Assembly: GCF_000340215.1 (NCBI RefSeq)
Contig: NW_006921532.1
Coordinates: forward strand, 8,243,735 to 8,307,734
Length of the DNA stretch: 64,000 nucleotides
Reading direction: 5' to 3'
Source: Pseudocercospora fijiensis CIRAD86
Taxonomy: Eukaryota > Ascomycota > Dothideomycetes > Mycosphaerellales > Mycosphaerellaceae
Part shown: positions 11,543 to 21,092 of the stretch, one piece after another
Numbering within the stretch: position 1 is the stretch's first letter
Layout of the letters: each line of letters starts with the position of its first letter
The notes under the pieces: model-generated
Database searches by the model: none
Told to the model about the DNA's origin: nothing
The model's input: the letters and a program-made list of their open reading frames with translations, nothing else
Program-made: the position numbers and the translations under genes

Positions 11543-11868
11543 CGGGGCTACATGTAGTTGAGGAGCAAGGCTGCTTCGGGTCTGCCGATTGCTGTATCCG
11601 GTGTTTTAATGTATGTCGTGTCGTCGCATGTCGGGCGATGTTCTTCTTGCAACCTGAGGTCGAAAGCGATCTCACAAATGGATTGCTTGTTCGGTGCTGA
11701 AAGACTCAAAAGCAATCTCATTCCCGTACCCAGCAGGCGAAATGGGCGTATTCAGAGGTCGGTGAGGTCGGCTCCGTCATGCTTCGGTGGAGACGCAGGA
11801 AAGTTCAGGACCGTGCGCATCATTCGATCTGTCTTGCCTTGCCTCCCTGGCTTGCTTGCAGGCCAACC
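11543..11868. other. Convergent intergenic region
   Basis: 326 bp between the stops of the bicupin gene and the DHODase-like gene. I see no gene or repeat. Confidence 0.6.
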
Positions 11869-12516
11869 TCAGCTCTTGGAGGCACCACCAAGTATCTGTG
11901 CAAATACGGCCACACCTTCGCGTCCCAGAGCAGTACCAACGCCAACGACCTCAGCACCAACAGCACGCATTCTTTGGAAACCAGCACCATCACTAACACC
12001 ACCAATGCCTATAATGTCAATGCCTTGCAGCTCTTCGTGCTTGTCAAGCATTGCTCGGATCGTCTTGACATTTCCCAAAGCAAGCGAATGAATCGGTGCA
12101 CCAGCCATTCCACCTGTACCCAAACCGGAGGCAGATTCAAGGACTGGAGTGCAAAAATCATTCCGCAATACCAGACTTGACCCCAGCGTGTTCGTGGCCG
12201 TGATGAAGTCGACATGACAGGTCGGGTTGCTTGCCGCAAGTAAAGCATCAATCAGAACCTGGAATTGATCGTGATACGTGTACGGTGGCGTCTTGATCCC
12301 TATTGCCACCTGAGGCTGATTGGTTGTCGAGCGTTCTTGGGCCAGTGCTGTTAGATACTCCAGGATAGAGCTCGAATATGCTGGCGGTGGTTTGCCTGGT
12401 ATATTGGGGCAAGAAAGATTGATGTCGGAGTCGAAAATTGTTTGCAAGTCCTCGACTGTTGTTGCCCACGGATTGGAACTGTTGATCAGAGGCGGATTGA
12501 TGAGTGGTAAAGGCAT
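11869..12516 (-). pseudogene. Class 1 dihydroorotate dehydrogenase with large internal deletion
   Basis: One open frame of 215 codons. The first 30 residues (PLINSSNPWATTVEDLQ) match the N-terminus of class 1A dihydroorotate dehydrogenases, and from residue 33 on it reads INLSCPNIPGKPPPAYSS to the end of the FMN barrel (DIIGIGGVSDG, GAEVVGVGTAL). The usual protein is about 310 residues. Roughly 100 residues that carry the first beta-alpha units, the TTRT-type loop and the FMN/orotate-binding Lys and Asn are missing, joined in frame. The loop cysteine (NLSCPN) is still present. No splice sites could hide the missing part. It is probably inactive; most filamentous fungi rely on a mitochondrial class 2 enzyme for pyrimidines, so loss is tolerable. 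It may still be expressed. Confidence 0.75.
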
Positions 12517-12718
12517 GATTGTGGCCCTTCTCGAGGATGTTGCAGATTGCGTAATGTATAGAGCAGTGTGAGATGAAGCAGGAAGATATTCAGCTCAAAA
12601 AGTTGATGTGGTAAGCCTATGGAATGGAATAGGTATTCAGGTTGAGGCTGAGCTTCTGCCCTGCGATCGCATTTGCTTGTTCACCATCTCCACCATTTGT
12701 GGGTACAATTTGCCGGAA

Positions 12719-13041
12719 TCAGCAGTCCGATCCCGTGCTGGCATCTATGTTTGTGCAGACACATCCGGGTGTTCCGCTATTGTATCTTATGTTAACAACT
12801 AGTCAACAATTCGAAGATACGCTACTTACTCATGCTTGTGATAGGCCATTCTGCCGACGCCGTCGCACGCAGTATCGCAGTCTGTAGCTTCATCGACGCA
12901 AAATGCCTTATCGGCCATCAGACATCCCCAAGCGCCGTCCCCATGGCAAAACGCAACTCCAAGGCAAAGACAATGCGAATACGCTTCCGAAACGGTTGAA
13001 ACGAGACCGATGATAGTAGTAGTAAGGGCGATGAGCCGCAT
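12719..13041 (-). CDS. Small secreted cysteine-rich protein (effector-like)
   Basis: Two exons (12830-13041 and 12719-12776, intron of 53 nt with GTAAGT and ATAG borders) give 89 residues. The start MRLIALTTTIIGLVSTVSEA is a clear secretion signal. The mature part of about 69 residues contains ten cysteines (SHCLC, AFC, WGC, AFC, TDC, TAC, PGC, VC, SDC), an even number fitting five disulphides. The frame ends TGSDC then TGA. I do not recognise the family. The upstream flank (13.1-13.9 kb) carries a repeat family and there is no other gene for 2.4 kb, a setting often seen for effector candidates. The second exon is inferred from splice signals and the continued cysteine pattern. Confidence 0.6.
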
Positions 13042-13168
13042 CGTAGTGGTTTTGGTAGGGATTATACGACTGTAGAGGTCAGGCTGGTTGTGTTTAAGTA
13101 CTGGTAAGTGGTAAGTGAACGACGATGCTGGGCACGATTTGTACGCGAAGCTCTTCACTGTTTAGATA

Positions 13169-13207
13169 CGAGCTGAGTGGAAGAAGCGTCAGAATTTGTG
13201 CACTCAG
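13169..13207 (+). repeat. Short inverted-arm repeat, copy 1
   Basis: A 39-base unit whose core GGAAGAAGCGTCAGAATTTG is flanked by the complementary arms CTGAGTG and CACTCAG. It matches copies at 13465 and 13722. Homology with copy 3 extends further upstream (CTGTTTA..ACGAGCT). Confidence 0.65.
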
Positions 13208-13464
13208 ATATATCACGTGCAGCGGCCTGACTGCCTGATTAGAACGGGCAGGTAGGAAGAGCGGCAAGCAGTACGGGACTATAGACCTCCTTTGAGTCCT
13301 TTCTGACAACTACACCCTCTATCAAGGTTTCGGTAGTATGATTATGCCCTGTAGAAGCGCCTCAGAGCCTATCTTATCCAATACGAGAAGCAAATTATGC
13401 CTGTGTTGGGTTATAAAGTACCGTACAGGCAGGTGCTGCCTGAGGGTTGCCGAGCGAAGCGAGA

Positions 13465-13500
13465 CCTAAGTGGAAGAACTGTCAGAATTTGTTGCTTAGC
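13465..13500 (+). repeat. Short inverted-arm repeat, copy 2
   Basis: Core GGAAGAACTGTCAGAATTTG with arms CTAAG and CTTAG. It faces copy 3, 220 bp downstream, in opposite orientation, so the two could be the ends of a small transposon remnant. Confidence 0.65.
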
Positions 13501-13721
13501 AGTTTGTTGTCGTGTCGCATTGTCGCAATATCGCTGTCGCTATTGCTACATCTCCGAGTCGTTGTTGCAGTGCCAAAGCGAAGCTGTAAGGCGACAAGGC
13601 TACAGTCACGTAGGGGGGACATTTTGATTTCTTCCAATCAGAAGCCGAGCCTGGATTTGTATAAGCGCATCTTCAAACTGAACCCCCGGCGAACACTCTG
13701 CACGTGATATCCAAATTCCTG

Positions 13722-13761
13722 CCTAAGTACACAAATTCTGACTGTTCTTCCACTTAGCTCG
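13722..13761 (-). repeat. Short inverted-arm repeat, copy 3
   Basis: On the minus strand it reads CTAAGTGGAAGAACAGTCAG and continues AATTTGTGT, closing with ACTTAG; arms CTAAGT/ACTTAG are complementary. About 30 of 34 bases match copy 2. Confidence 0.65.
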
Positions 13762-14113
13762 TAAACAGACAACACCTTCGCATCCTCGTCGCAAGCTCCT
13801 CGAATGCTTCGGCTTATGCCTGTTTACTTCGCTTCGCTCGGACAATGCTTCCTGCCCTATGTACTGACACCATGTATCACGTCGCTTCCACCCCGCATTC
13901 AGCCAAGCTTTGTGGGCATTATCCCACACAGACCCTAGCTGCTGTAGGCTGTGGAAGATCCAAACTTCGCAAACGACCGACAGTTTGGTCTCTGCAAAGA
14001 CGTCTAAGAAGCTGAGAAGCTGCTAGACCATTGGTCGACTGATCGCCATCTTTCGAGATGCAATTGGTAGGGTTATATATGTTTTTGACCCCTCACACGT
14101 CATCCAATCACCT

Positions 14114-14217
14114 GGCGTTGTAGCAAAGTGGTTACTGCGATTGACTAGAATCGCCATCCCGGCATTGCTATCAATTCCCTTCGGGGGCGTAGGTTCGAAT
14201 CCGTATGTTCGACGCTG
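14114..14217 (+). tRNA. tRNA-Ser(AGA)-like sequence with intron, probably degenerate
   Basis: The seven bases GGCGTTG (14114-14120) can pair fully with CGACGCT (14210-14216) allowing G-T pairs. An A-box-like TAGCAAAGTGG and a B-box GGTTCGAATCC are both present. The anticodon stem ATTGA/TCAAT (14140-14144 and 14171-14175) encloses loop CTAGAA, anticodon AGA, with a presumed 19-nt intron after the base next to the anticodon. The short variable arm TCCCTTCGGGG suits tRNA-Ser. The T arm pairs only with a bulged G, and about three extra bases follow before the acceptor strand, so this is likely a decayed tRNA gene or a tRNA-derived element head. Confidence 0.45.
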
Positions 14218-15439
14218 CATCCCCGTATCGAGCACTATTAACACCATCGCAGTGCCAACGTCGATTGACGTTCTAGCTGGTCCACCAGCTTAGAAGCCAT
14301 CCTTTTTGCCGACTTGTTCCATATCTTTTGGTATTAATTGAATATAGAAATTCTATCCGGAAGAGAGTCAGGGAGTGTGGCGCAAATGATGCCATAACAG
14401 AAGATACTTGTGATGCTTGACTTTTTTCTCTTGGCTGCATACGCGATCTTGTGCTCTGTATGAGCCTTTGAGAATTGTGTAAAGCTAACAGAGCTGCAGT
14501 CGGAATGGTGTGAATCGCACATGTCAAGTGTTGAAGACACGGGATTGGATGATAATCGCTATGGCTAAGGAGTAGCTAGATGAATATAGGGTTTGTTGAG
14601 ATGGTGTGTTGATGTGCTGAACAGGTTCCGATCAGAGTTTAGCTTCACCACTCCAAGCAGTGCGAGATGAATCAGCGGTCAGACGACTACTACTTGTAGT
14701 TGTTCGCTCGCATGAGTGAGGCCGCAATCTGTATCATAGAGACCGAGAAGCACGTAATTGGACTTACGACCCAGTGCACCGGCCACTCTCGAGTGCAGTG
14801 CTGGTCCTCCAGCTGCTGTCGTTTGACGACGGCGTGTTCTCAATCCCGCACGTCAGCTATGAGTGTTGAATGTGACGATGAGGTGCTCACAAGTACGATA
14901 TTCTAATGACTTTGGAAGTGCAATGTTGGTCCAATCCTTCGAGACAGAATACGTGCACAGAGTCATGGAACAAGATTTCAGGCTGAGGAGCATTGGCAGA
15001 CTGGATATCTTAATCACGGAGTAATCAAATGCGTCTGAGCAAAACGGGGTTCAACTTCACAAAAAGGTGTCGGACTCACTCCACTGAAGAGGGCACATCA
15101 GCGTTGGCCAGTGGCCAGATTGCTCGTGACCCAGCACGCCGGAAACAAAGCATCATCAAGTAACGCGCTCAGCGTGCCAGACAGAATAGCCTGTCGAGGA
15201 AGTCTGCAAGGCAGTGAGACTCATGCCTGACACCTTTTAGGGCAGTGAAGGTCGTATACGTACCAACTGCTTTGCAACAGCTCCACGCAGTCACGAGGAG
15301 TAAAACAAATCGGTCGAGCGAACTCATTCTTAGAGAGAATGTGGCATAGAAGGGTAAGTGACCAAAGTCGATAGACCCGGGAAAACACAGACGGCTGTGG
15401 TTCATGAAGCCGGTTCATTCGCTCTCGAGGTATCATAAT
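14218..15439. other. Intergenic region
   Basis: 1.2 kb with only short frames. One minus-strand frame ending near 15172 begins MSSLDRFVLLLVTAWSC and looks signal-like, but it has no recognisable domain and no clear splice partners, so I do not call it a gene. Confidence 0.5.
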
Positions 15440-16498
15440 TTATAATTCATCAAACAAGTCCTTCAAATAAGAATCCTCAGTAGGTGTCGGATTGATCATG
15501 GCCGCGACCGGACTTGCAATCTCGACAACATCATGTCCAAAGTCATCCAAGGCTTTAGCTACGCTGTAGAGCCGGCTGCCAACAGCACTTCGCTTCTTGG
15601 CGATTATGACAGCGATGATGAAGATCAGAATGCCAGTAAGGATAGCCCATATAGCGCTGTATCGGATTCGTCTCGCCTTCTGCCTCTCTTTCTCGCGTTG
15701 TTCATATTCGGCGACCCTGGTCCGCGCAGCCTCGAGCCGTTCGTTCAGATCTGTCGTCCGATCTTTGGAGTTGGCAAGTCGAGAAACTAGTTCGTTGATG
15801 GTCTTCTCCTGTTGATCGAAATTGCCGAACCCATCGAGGTTTTTCCTCGTTTCTCTTTCAAGCCCTTCGGTATCTTCCTTGAACGCTGCATGCATCCTTC
15901 GACTTTCTTCGGTCAATTGCTGAAGACTGGCAACTGTATTGCGAAGAAGAGACGCCTTCTCCAGGATGGCATAGTATGTATCGTCCAGCTGTCTCGTAGA
16001 GCTCATAGCGACTTCCTCAACATTTTTCAAGCTGTCTCTCAACTCCTGCTCCCTCTTCGCATTATCCTTCTGTGCCTTCTCGATATCTTCTGGCCTAATC
16101 TTGGGCCGTGCTGCTTGCTGCGTCTGTTGAACGGTATCATCACTCACTTCGCGAGGATGCTGGGGATTCTGATGAGAAGTACTACCTCTGCGACTTGAGT
16201 GCGGACTCTTTTTGTCTCTTCTGAGCAGAGCATCAAAACTGATGGGCGGCTTCAGTTCGATTGCAGATTGGACAGTCTCCTTCGCGGCTTGACGATAGCC
16301 ATGTTCTCGGGAGCTCGTGAAGGCTCGACTCCTGAGACTGCTGGAATGGAGTCGCTTGTGTAGATGTGACTTGTCATGGTGCTGTTTCTCTGGAGCTTGT
16401 GGATCTGTTCGCGATCGGGCTGGCGATAGATTCTTCAAATTGTCTGTCGCTGTACGGATGGCTGGAAGTGGTTTACGAAACGCACTCTTGTCGTCCAT
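15440..16498 (-). CDS. Coiled-coil protein with C-terminal membrane segment
   Basis: A single exon of 352 residues. I do not recognise the family. The first 150 residues are basic, rich in Ser, His and Arg, and look disordered. Residues about 155-285 are charged heptad-like sequence (EKAQKDNAKREQELRDSL, NDLNERLEA-type repeats) predicted to form a coiled coil. One strongly hydrophobic segment follows (SAIWAILTGILIFIIAVIIA), then a basic KKR and about 55 C-terminal residues ending YLKDLFDEL. The layout suggests a protein anchored in an intracellular membrane with its coiled coil in the cytosol or nucleoplasm. It is divergent from the thioesterase gene. Confidence 0.75.
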   Translation of the reverse strand: MDDKSAFRKPLPAIRTATDNLKNLSPARSRTDPQAPEKQHHDKSHLHKRLHSSSLRSRAFTSSREHGYRQAAKETVQSAIELKPPISFDALLRRDKKSPHSSRRGSTSHQNPQHPREVSDDTVQQTQQAARPKIRPEDIEKAQKDNAKREQELRDSLKNVEEVAMSSTRQLDDTYYAILEKASLLRNTVASLQQLTEESRRMHAAFKEDTEGLERETRKNLDGFGNFDQQEKTINELVSRLANSKDRTTDLNERLEAARTRVAEYEQREKERQKARRIRYSAIWAILTGILIFIIAVIIAKKRSAVGSRLYSVAKALDDFGHDVVEIASPVAAMINPTPTEDSYLKDLFDEL

Positions 16499-16857
16499 CG
16501 CGGAGACGGGCGATTCGCGACATCAGCGACCCGGCCGCCGCTGCTGTGTCCTCAAGCCGTACGCTTGCGACAGTACACGTTGCAGTCTCCTTCAAGTGGA
16601 TCTGTCAGATGCTGCTGACCCGCACAGATGACATGCACGTTTAGAACTGCGCTCGTTCTCGCTTTTCTGGCTCTGAGAAGTACGCGAGAAGTTGAGAACG
16701 GAGTCCGGAGTCTTGGCACTGCCTTGGCGAGGAAAGTTTGTTGACCTCGGCCTCGGCATCGTTCGACAGTTCTAGCAGGCGAGCACAAAGACACCGAATC
16801 AGCGCGCGCCAGCATAACCTCTAGCAGTGCCTACGCCCGTTCCTGGTTCTCAGCAGT
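16499..16857. other. Divergent promoter region
   Basis: 359 bp between the starts of the coiled-coil protein gene and the thioesterase gene. No specific site was recognised. Confidence 0.5.
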
Positions 16858-17895
16858 ATGCCTCCGGCCACTGTCTCCTGGAATTCTCTGCTGGCCACGC
16901 CTCCCGCACTGACGTCGGCGCTTGCTCGGGAACTGCTTCTGTTTCGCATTGGCGTGACGAGGACTTTGACGACGATACCAGCACGCTCGGCGCAGAGGCT
17001 TACGATTGCCCCAAAGTCTCATATATACACGGCACCTTCTATACCACGGCCATACATAAGCGGATTCCGTTTCCAAACTTCAGTTGCTTCCTCTTCTACC
17101 ACAGACCCAGCCTCAGCACAACCGTCGAGCACTTCTGGTAGCTCTGAGACTTCGACCCCCGAAAGACCCTCGAGGCTTGCACGAGTACTCAAGAATACCT
17201 CTCTCGCGTTCATCCTTTTTGCTTTAGGTTTCGGTATGGCTGCCGCACCTGTCGCCGAGGCCGTCAATGGCTTCTTGAATCTTCCCACCGACGAAGAAAC
17301 GCTTTCCCTCTTCGAACCTTCCACGCCTAACGCTGCCGAGATCAACGACCATATCGTCAATCACCCCCTAGCACAAAAGCTGCGCAGACAAGAAGGCATC
17401 GTCGAGTCAAGACCACATCTTAAGATTCCGCCTGCCATGAGGCCTCTCAACCTCACCGGTGGTACACTGTTGGGCGAGAACAAGATTGAGGTTCCCCCTC
17501 TCACATTCCAGGATAAGGAAGCTGAGCTACCGACCATGGTGCAGCTATCATTCCTTGGCCCAGCATTATGTGGCCATCCTGGTATTGTACATGGAGGACT
17601 CCTGGCAACCATGCTGGACGAAGGTCTCGCGCGGGCCTGCTTTCCTGCTCTGCCAAACAAGGTCGGAGTAACTGCGAGTCTGAAGATCGACTACCGAGTT
17701 CCCTGCCCTGCCAGCAGCTACGTTGTGCTCAAAGCAGAGACTACAAAGGTCGAAGGTCGCAAAGCGTGGGTGAAGGGCTGGATCGAGATTTTGGGCGAAG
17801 AGGATGGCACAGGCACCAAGGTTGTTGAAGCTGAAGCTCTTTTCATAGAGCCTAAGCAAGCCAAGCAGATGGCTCGAGTGTACAGCTCGACGTGA
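16858..17895 (+). CDS. Mitochondrial hotdog-fold thioesterase (PaaI/THEM4-like)
   Basis: A single exon of 345 residues. The N-terminus is rich in Arg, Ser, Thr and Ala with almost no acid residues, as in mitochondrial presequences, and is followed near residue 115 by a hydrophobic segment (TSLAFILFALGFGMAAAPVA) likely to span the inner membrane. The C-terminal part from about residue 215 is a 4HBT-type hotdog domain, with the signature GHPGIVHGGLLATMLDEGLA and later VGVTASLKIDYRVPCPASS. Relatives hydrolyse acyl-CoA. The yeast counterpart would be Fmp10-like; the substrate is unknown. Confidence 0.82.
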   Translation: MPPATVSWNSLLATPPALTSALARELLLFRIGVTRTLTTIPARSAQRLTIAPKSHIYTAPSIPRPYISGFRFQTSVASSSTTDPASAQPSSTSGSSETSTPERPSRLARVLKNTSLAFILFALGFGMAAAPVAEAVNGFLNLPTDEETLSLFEPSTPNAAEINDHIVNHPLAQKLRRQEGIVESRPHLKIPPAMRPLNLTGGTLLGENKIEVPPLTFQDKEAELPTMVQLSFLGPALCGHPGIVHGGLLATMLDEGLARACFPALPNKVGVTASLKIDYRVPCPASSYVVLKAETTKVEGRKAWVKGWIEILGEEDGTGTKVVEAEALFIEPKQAKQMARVYSST

Positions 17896-18224
17896 GTTGT
17901 TTTTGGCAGATGCGTTGTCTAGTTTAAATGCCGATACCCCCTTTGCTGCAACATGTGAGAATAGAGATAGAAAGACATGCATAATGCAAATAGCTTCTAT
18001 GAGCCTCTGCCGTTCCTGTCTAATGCATTCATAAGTCATTGGCACGTTCCCTAAAACGCCAGCTATTCTGCACCCGGGCTATGCTGAATATGTATAAGAT
18101 GGTTGAGCCTGCGCCTTCAAGCTGTATTCGGAACAAGCTCGACAAGAGTCCGGCATCCCAGCGCCTGACAGCGACTGCTTGCTCATGAAGTGATGATACT
18201 GCTGCCCTGGAGTCTCAAAAGTGA
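17896..18224. other. Convergent intergenic region
   Basis: 329 bp between the stops of the thioesterase and MMS2 genes. I see only presumptive 3' untranslated sequence. Confidence 0.5.
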
Positions 18225-18818
18225 TCAGAAGTTCGTGCCTTCTGGTGGCTGTGGAAGCTTCTTGTTGGAAGCTGCTGCCATGAACCTCCGAATCTCGATC
18301 AGGATGGTCTCCATAGTGAAGTCGCGCTTCCACGTTGCAAGTGTTGGTAATTTGGTAAGGTCGACCTGTGAGACGCATTAGATGAAATTCAGAAGCGGCG
18401 TTTATATCCACTTACCTTTCCGTTCTTCGCATCCACGCAAGGTAGGTTGACTTTGCTAATGAACGTAACCTCTGGCGGGCTGTCTGGATAATTTGGGCCA
18501 CAGTGAATCTTAAGCGAGTAGATGCGGTTCTCATGTACGCTCTGCATCCTCTCTTAGCATATGTTGCCTCACGTTCTCCCGCCATGCCCAGCTTCAGCTC
18601 TCAACGTACGTGAGGTGGACCCAGGATAGTGCCATTCCAGTTGGTCATGAGCAAGTCGTCGCCTTCGTCGAGTCCATAAGAGCACGCCTCTAACATTTCC
18701 GTCAGTATATCGCCCGATTTTCCACCGCATCTTTCCCAGCCTGACCTGCACCAAGGCCTTTCTCGCCTTTTTCTAGCTCTTCTAGCAACCGGAAGTTGCG
18801 TGGAACCTTCGCACCCAT
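18225..18818 (-). CDS. MMS2: Ubiquitin-conjugating enzyme variant MMS2/UEV1
   Basis: Four exons (18746-18818, 18610-18689, 18416-18541, 18225-18365) encode 139 residues, the normal size. The sequence runs MGAKVPRNFRLLEELEKGEK, then MTNWNGTILGPPHSVHENRI, HCGPNYPDSPP, and ends KLPQPPEGTNF, all typical of the UEV family. UEVs have the E2 fold without the active-site cysteine and pair with Ubc13 to build Lys63-linked ubiquitin chains, for example on PCNA during error-free bypass of DNA damage. It is divergent from TRS65, with 252 bp between start codons. Confidence 0.95.
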
Positions 18819-19070
18819 GGTCGCGATGGTGTTCGTTCTCAAGTCGCAGAGGTAATTTGTGGAGTCTGTTGTTCAAGGTCGAAAGTGAGTGGTAGAGTTC
18901 AGATCGAAGGCGAAGCACAAGATCAAGACCAAACGCCAGTAGTCACCCCACCCCACCTTCACGCATCAAGTGTGCCAGACTGGCGGGTCCTCGTCCTCGG
19001 CCTGACTGCCTCATTCATCACACGACATGAACATTTGCACCGGGCCCCGGAAGCACTTGTCAGAGCGGCG

Positions 19071-20731
19071 ATGGATATCAAAGCACGATTCGAAGTCTTG
19101 TCCAGATCTGCATATCTGGACGTCCTTCTGCCAAAAGCGCCACAATTCGATGCCGCCGCATTGATACGAGCTGGCGCCGCAGATGAACTAGCAAGAGCAC
19201 CGGCAAGGCGTAACCTGTTCTTTGGTACCTCTCCCCCTTTCCAAGCACACACACTTCAACTTACTGAAGCCTAGGTGCCTAAGACGAGCAAGCCAGCGTT
19301 ATTGTGACTCTCAAAACACCCAGGAAAGAGGATGAAGTACGCGAAACTTTGGCAGATCTGGAGCTGGTAATCGCAGCACACGCAACTGATGCCGTTCCCC
19401 AAGGCAGCGGAAATACGGCATCGGCGTCTGGCAAGCATGATCTAAACTCTGGCACCATCTCGGCCAGCGAGTTCACAGACATCGTGGCTCTGGAAGACCA
19501 AACATACGTGATCTGGAAATCGAAATTGCACCTGCCACCTCCAAGAACCCGACTACAGAGACCTGCCATCTATTTCACAGCGAATCTGGCAATTGGTAGC
19601 TCTCGCCAGAAACCCCCGCCGGGGCCTACAGATCCATATCTGCCCAGCTGTGAGCCTTTACCATCGAACGTGCTCGAACCTCTGCGATTCGACCCTGCGC
19701 TGCGCGGCTCCGATGTGTTCCTTTCAGAAGCTCGCATCACGAAAGTGGCGCCCAAAGCACCAAGTCTAGCAGACATCGTTAGACCCATCAGAGGAGCAAC
19801 GAAACGAGCATTTCCGGCGGTCCCTGCCATCTTCACGCGAATCAGATATTCCACATTGCCAGATGCAATTGTTGCCAGCCTGCATCTCGAAGCCTCGCAG
19901 CTCATAGCTGGTACAGTCCGCATCACCAAGACTGAGCTGGAAATTCCTCATGCGAAAGTGGAGGACTTGACAAACATTTCGCTCCCGCTCGAGACTCGCG
20001 GCGGAGATGAGACTATATTTCTCTTCAAACTGCTATCCCTCGACACCAAGTCTTCAACAGCCGAGGATCATTCTCCAGTATCGATCTCAATCAGAGCATC
20101 CGCCTCCCTCGACCAAGGCTCCGAAATCTCCTTTGAAATAGACTGGCAAGCCCACGTTGACCTCTCCCATACATGGCAGAAGCCCTCGTATCGCTGGAGC
20201 AAACCTTTGAACGCATCGTCACACCACAAATCAGTCTCAGTGCAATCACTACCTAAATCCTCTCTCGACGCCGGAAGCAGAACGAGTAACGAAGGCACAA
20301 GCGAGGGCGTCATCTTTAATTTCACCGGCCCGCCAGTCGTTCCTACGTCAACAGAGTTCAAGCTCAACGTCCATTGCAATAATCGCTCCAACCGTCCTCG
20401 GCGCTTCGGACTTGTGATGATCCAGCCGAAGAAGTCGAGAGCGGTCATGAGCTCAATCACGCACACTTCAGCAGAGACTGACATGATCGCTAACATCTTC
20501 AGAGCGCCGCCACTGGAGAAGAGCAAGCTTCCAGATGTCTTGGACCTCAACCCGGATGTCAGGATTGGCCCTCTGCCGCCTGGGGCATGCTTCGAAACGC
20601 ACATGACATTCAAAGCTTTGAAGTCTGGGGTTTTAGATTTGGGCACATTGAGAATCGTAGATCTAGATAGCAGGCAGACAGTAGATGTATGGGAGCTGCC
20701 GGACGTAATTGCGATGGCGATAGAGTCATAA
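19071..20731 (+). CDS. TRS65: TRAPP II complex subunit TRS65-like
   Basis: Two exons (19071-19224, 19284-20731) give 533 residues. The splice at GTTCTTTG|..AAG|ACGAGC restores NLFFDEQASVIVTLKTP, matching the conserved core of fungal Trs65. Downstream are predicted beta-sandwich stretches such as FTGPPVVPTSTEFKLNVHC near residue 405, agreeing with the Trs65 IgD3 domain, and the end GVLDLGTLRIVDLDSRQTVDV. TRAPP II acts at the late Golgi as an exchange factor for Ypt31/Rab11; Trs65 helps dimerise the complex. The ATG at 19071 is the first in-frame ATG after the upstream stops; the open frame upstream of it lacks an ATG, so a missed short first exon is possible. Confidence 0.8.
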
Positions 20732-21092
20732 CGAGAGTCAAAGTTGTTGCAATGTGAAGAGGCGGGAACGAGAAACGAGCGTCAGCTTCGTGCTCTGCTT
20801 TGAATTTCTCGGTTGCTATCTTTTCATACCAAACCAATGCATAGGAAAGTAGCCACCTGTGCCACTGCTGGTACTGAATTTCCCAGCCAAATCCTACCGA
20901 TGATGATGTGGGCGCTTCGTGCTTCGTGCCATGAAGGCTTCGTTTCACAAGCCCAAATTCGCTCACCCTCCCTCCTTATACCTCGCTATCCCTGTGTCCT
21001 TCTCGTGTCATCTCAGCTATTTCACGCCGCTGAAGTCATTATCTCCCGAATTCTCGCCCCTCAACGCCTTTCACATGACGCAGCCTCCTTTC
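20732..21092. other. Convergent intergenic region
   Basis: 361 bp between the stops of TRS65 and the MOB gene. Nothing distinct is visible. Confidence 0.5.

Larger units (their letters stand above)
13042..14113. other. Repeat-bearing intergenic region
   Basis: No gene is seen between the cysteine-rich protein gene and the tRNA-like sequence. Three copies of a 35-40 base repeat lie here, and GCGAAGCGAG-type sequence occurs near 13453 and, inverted, near 13828, suggesting the decayed ends of one or more small mobile elements. Confidence 0.5.
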
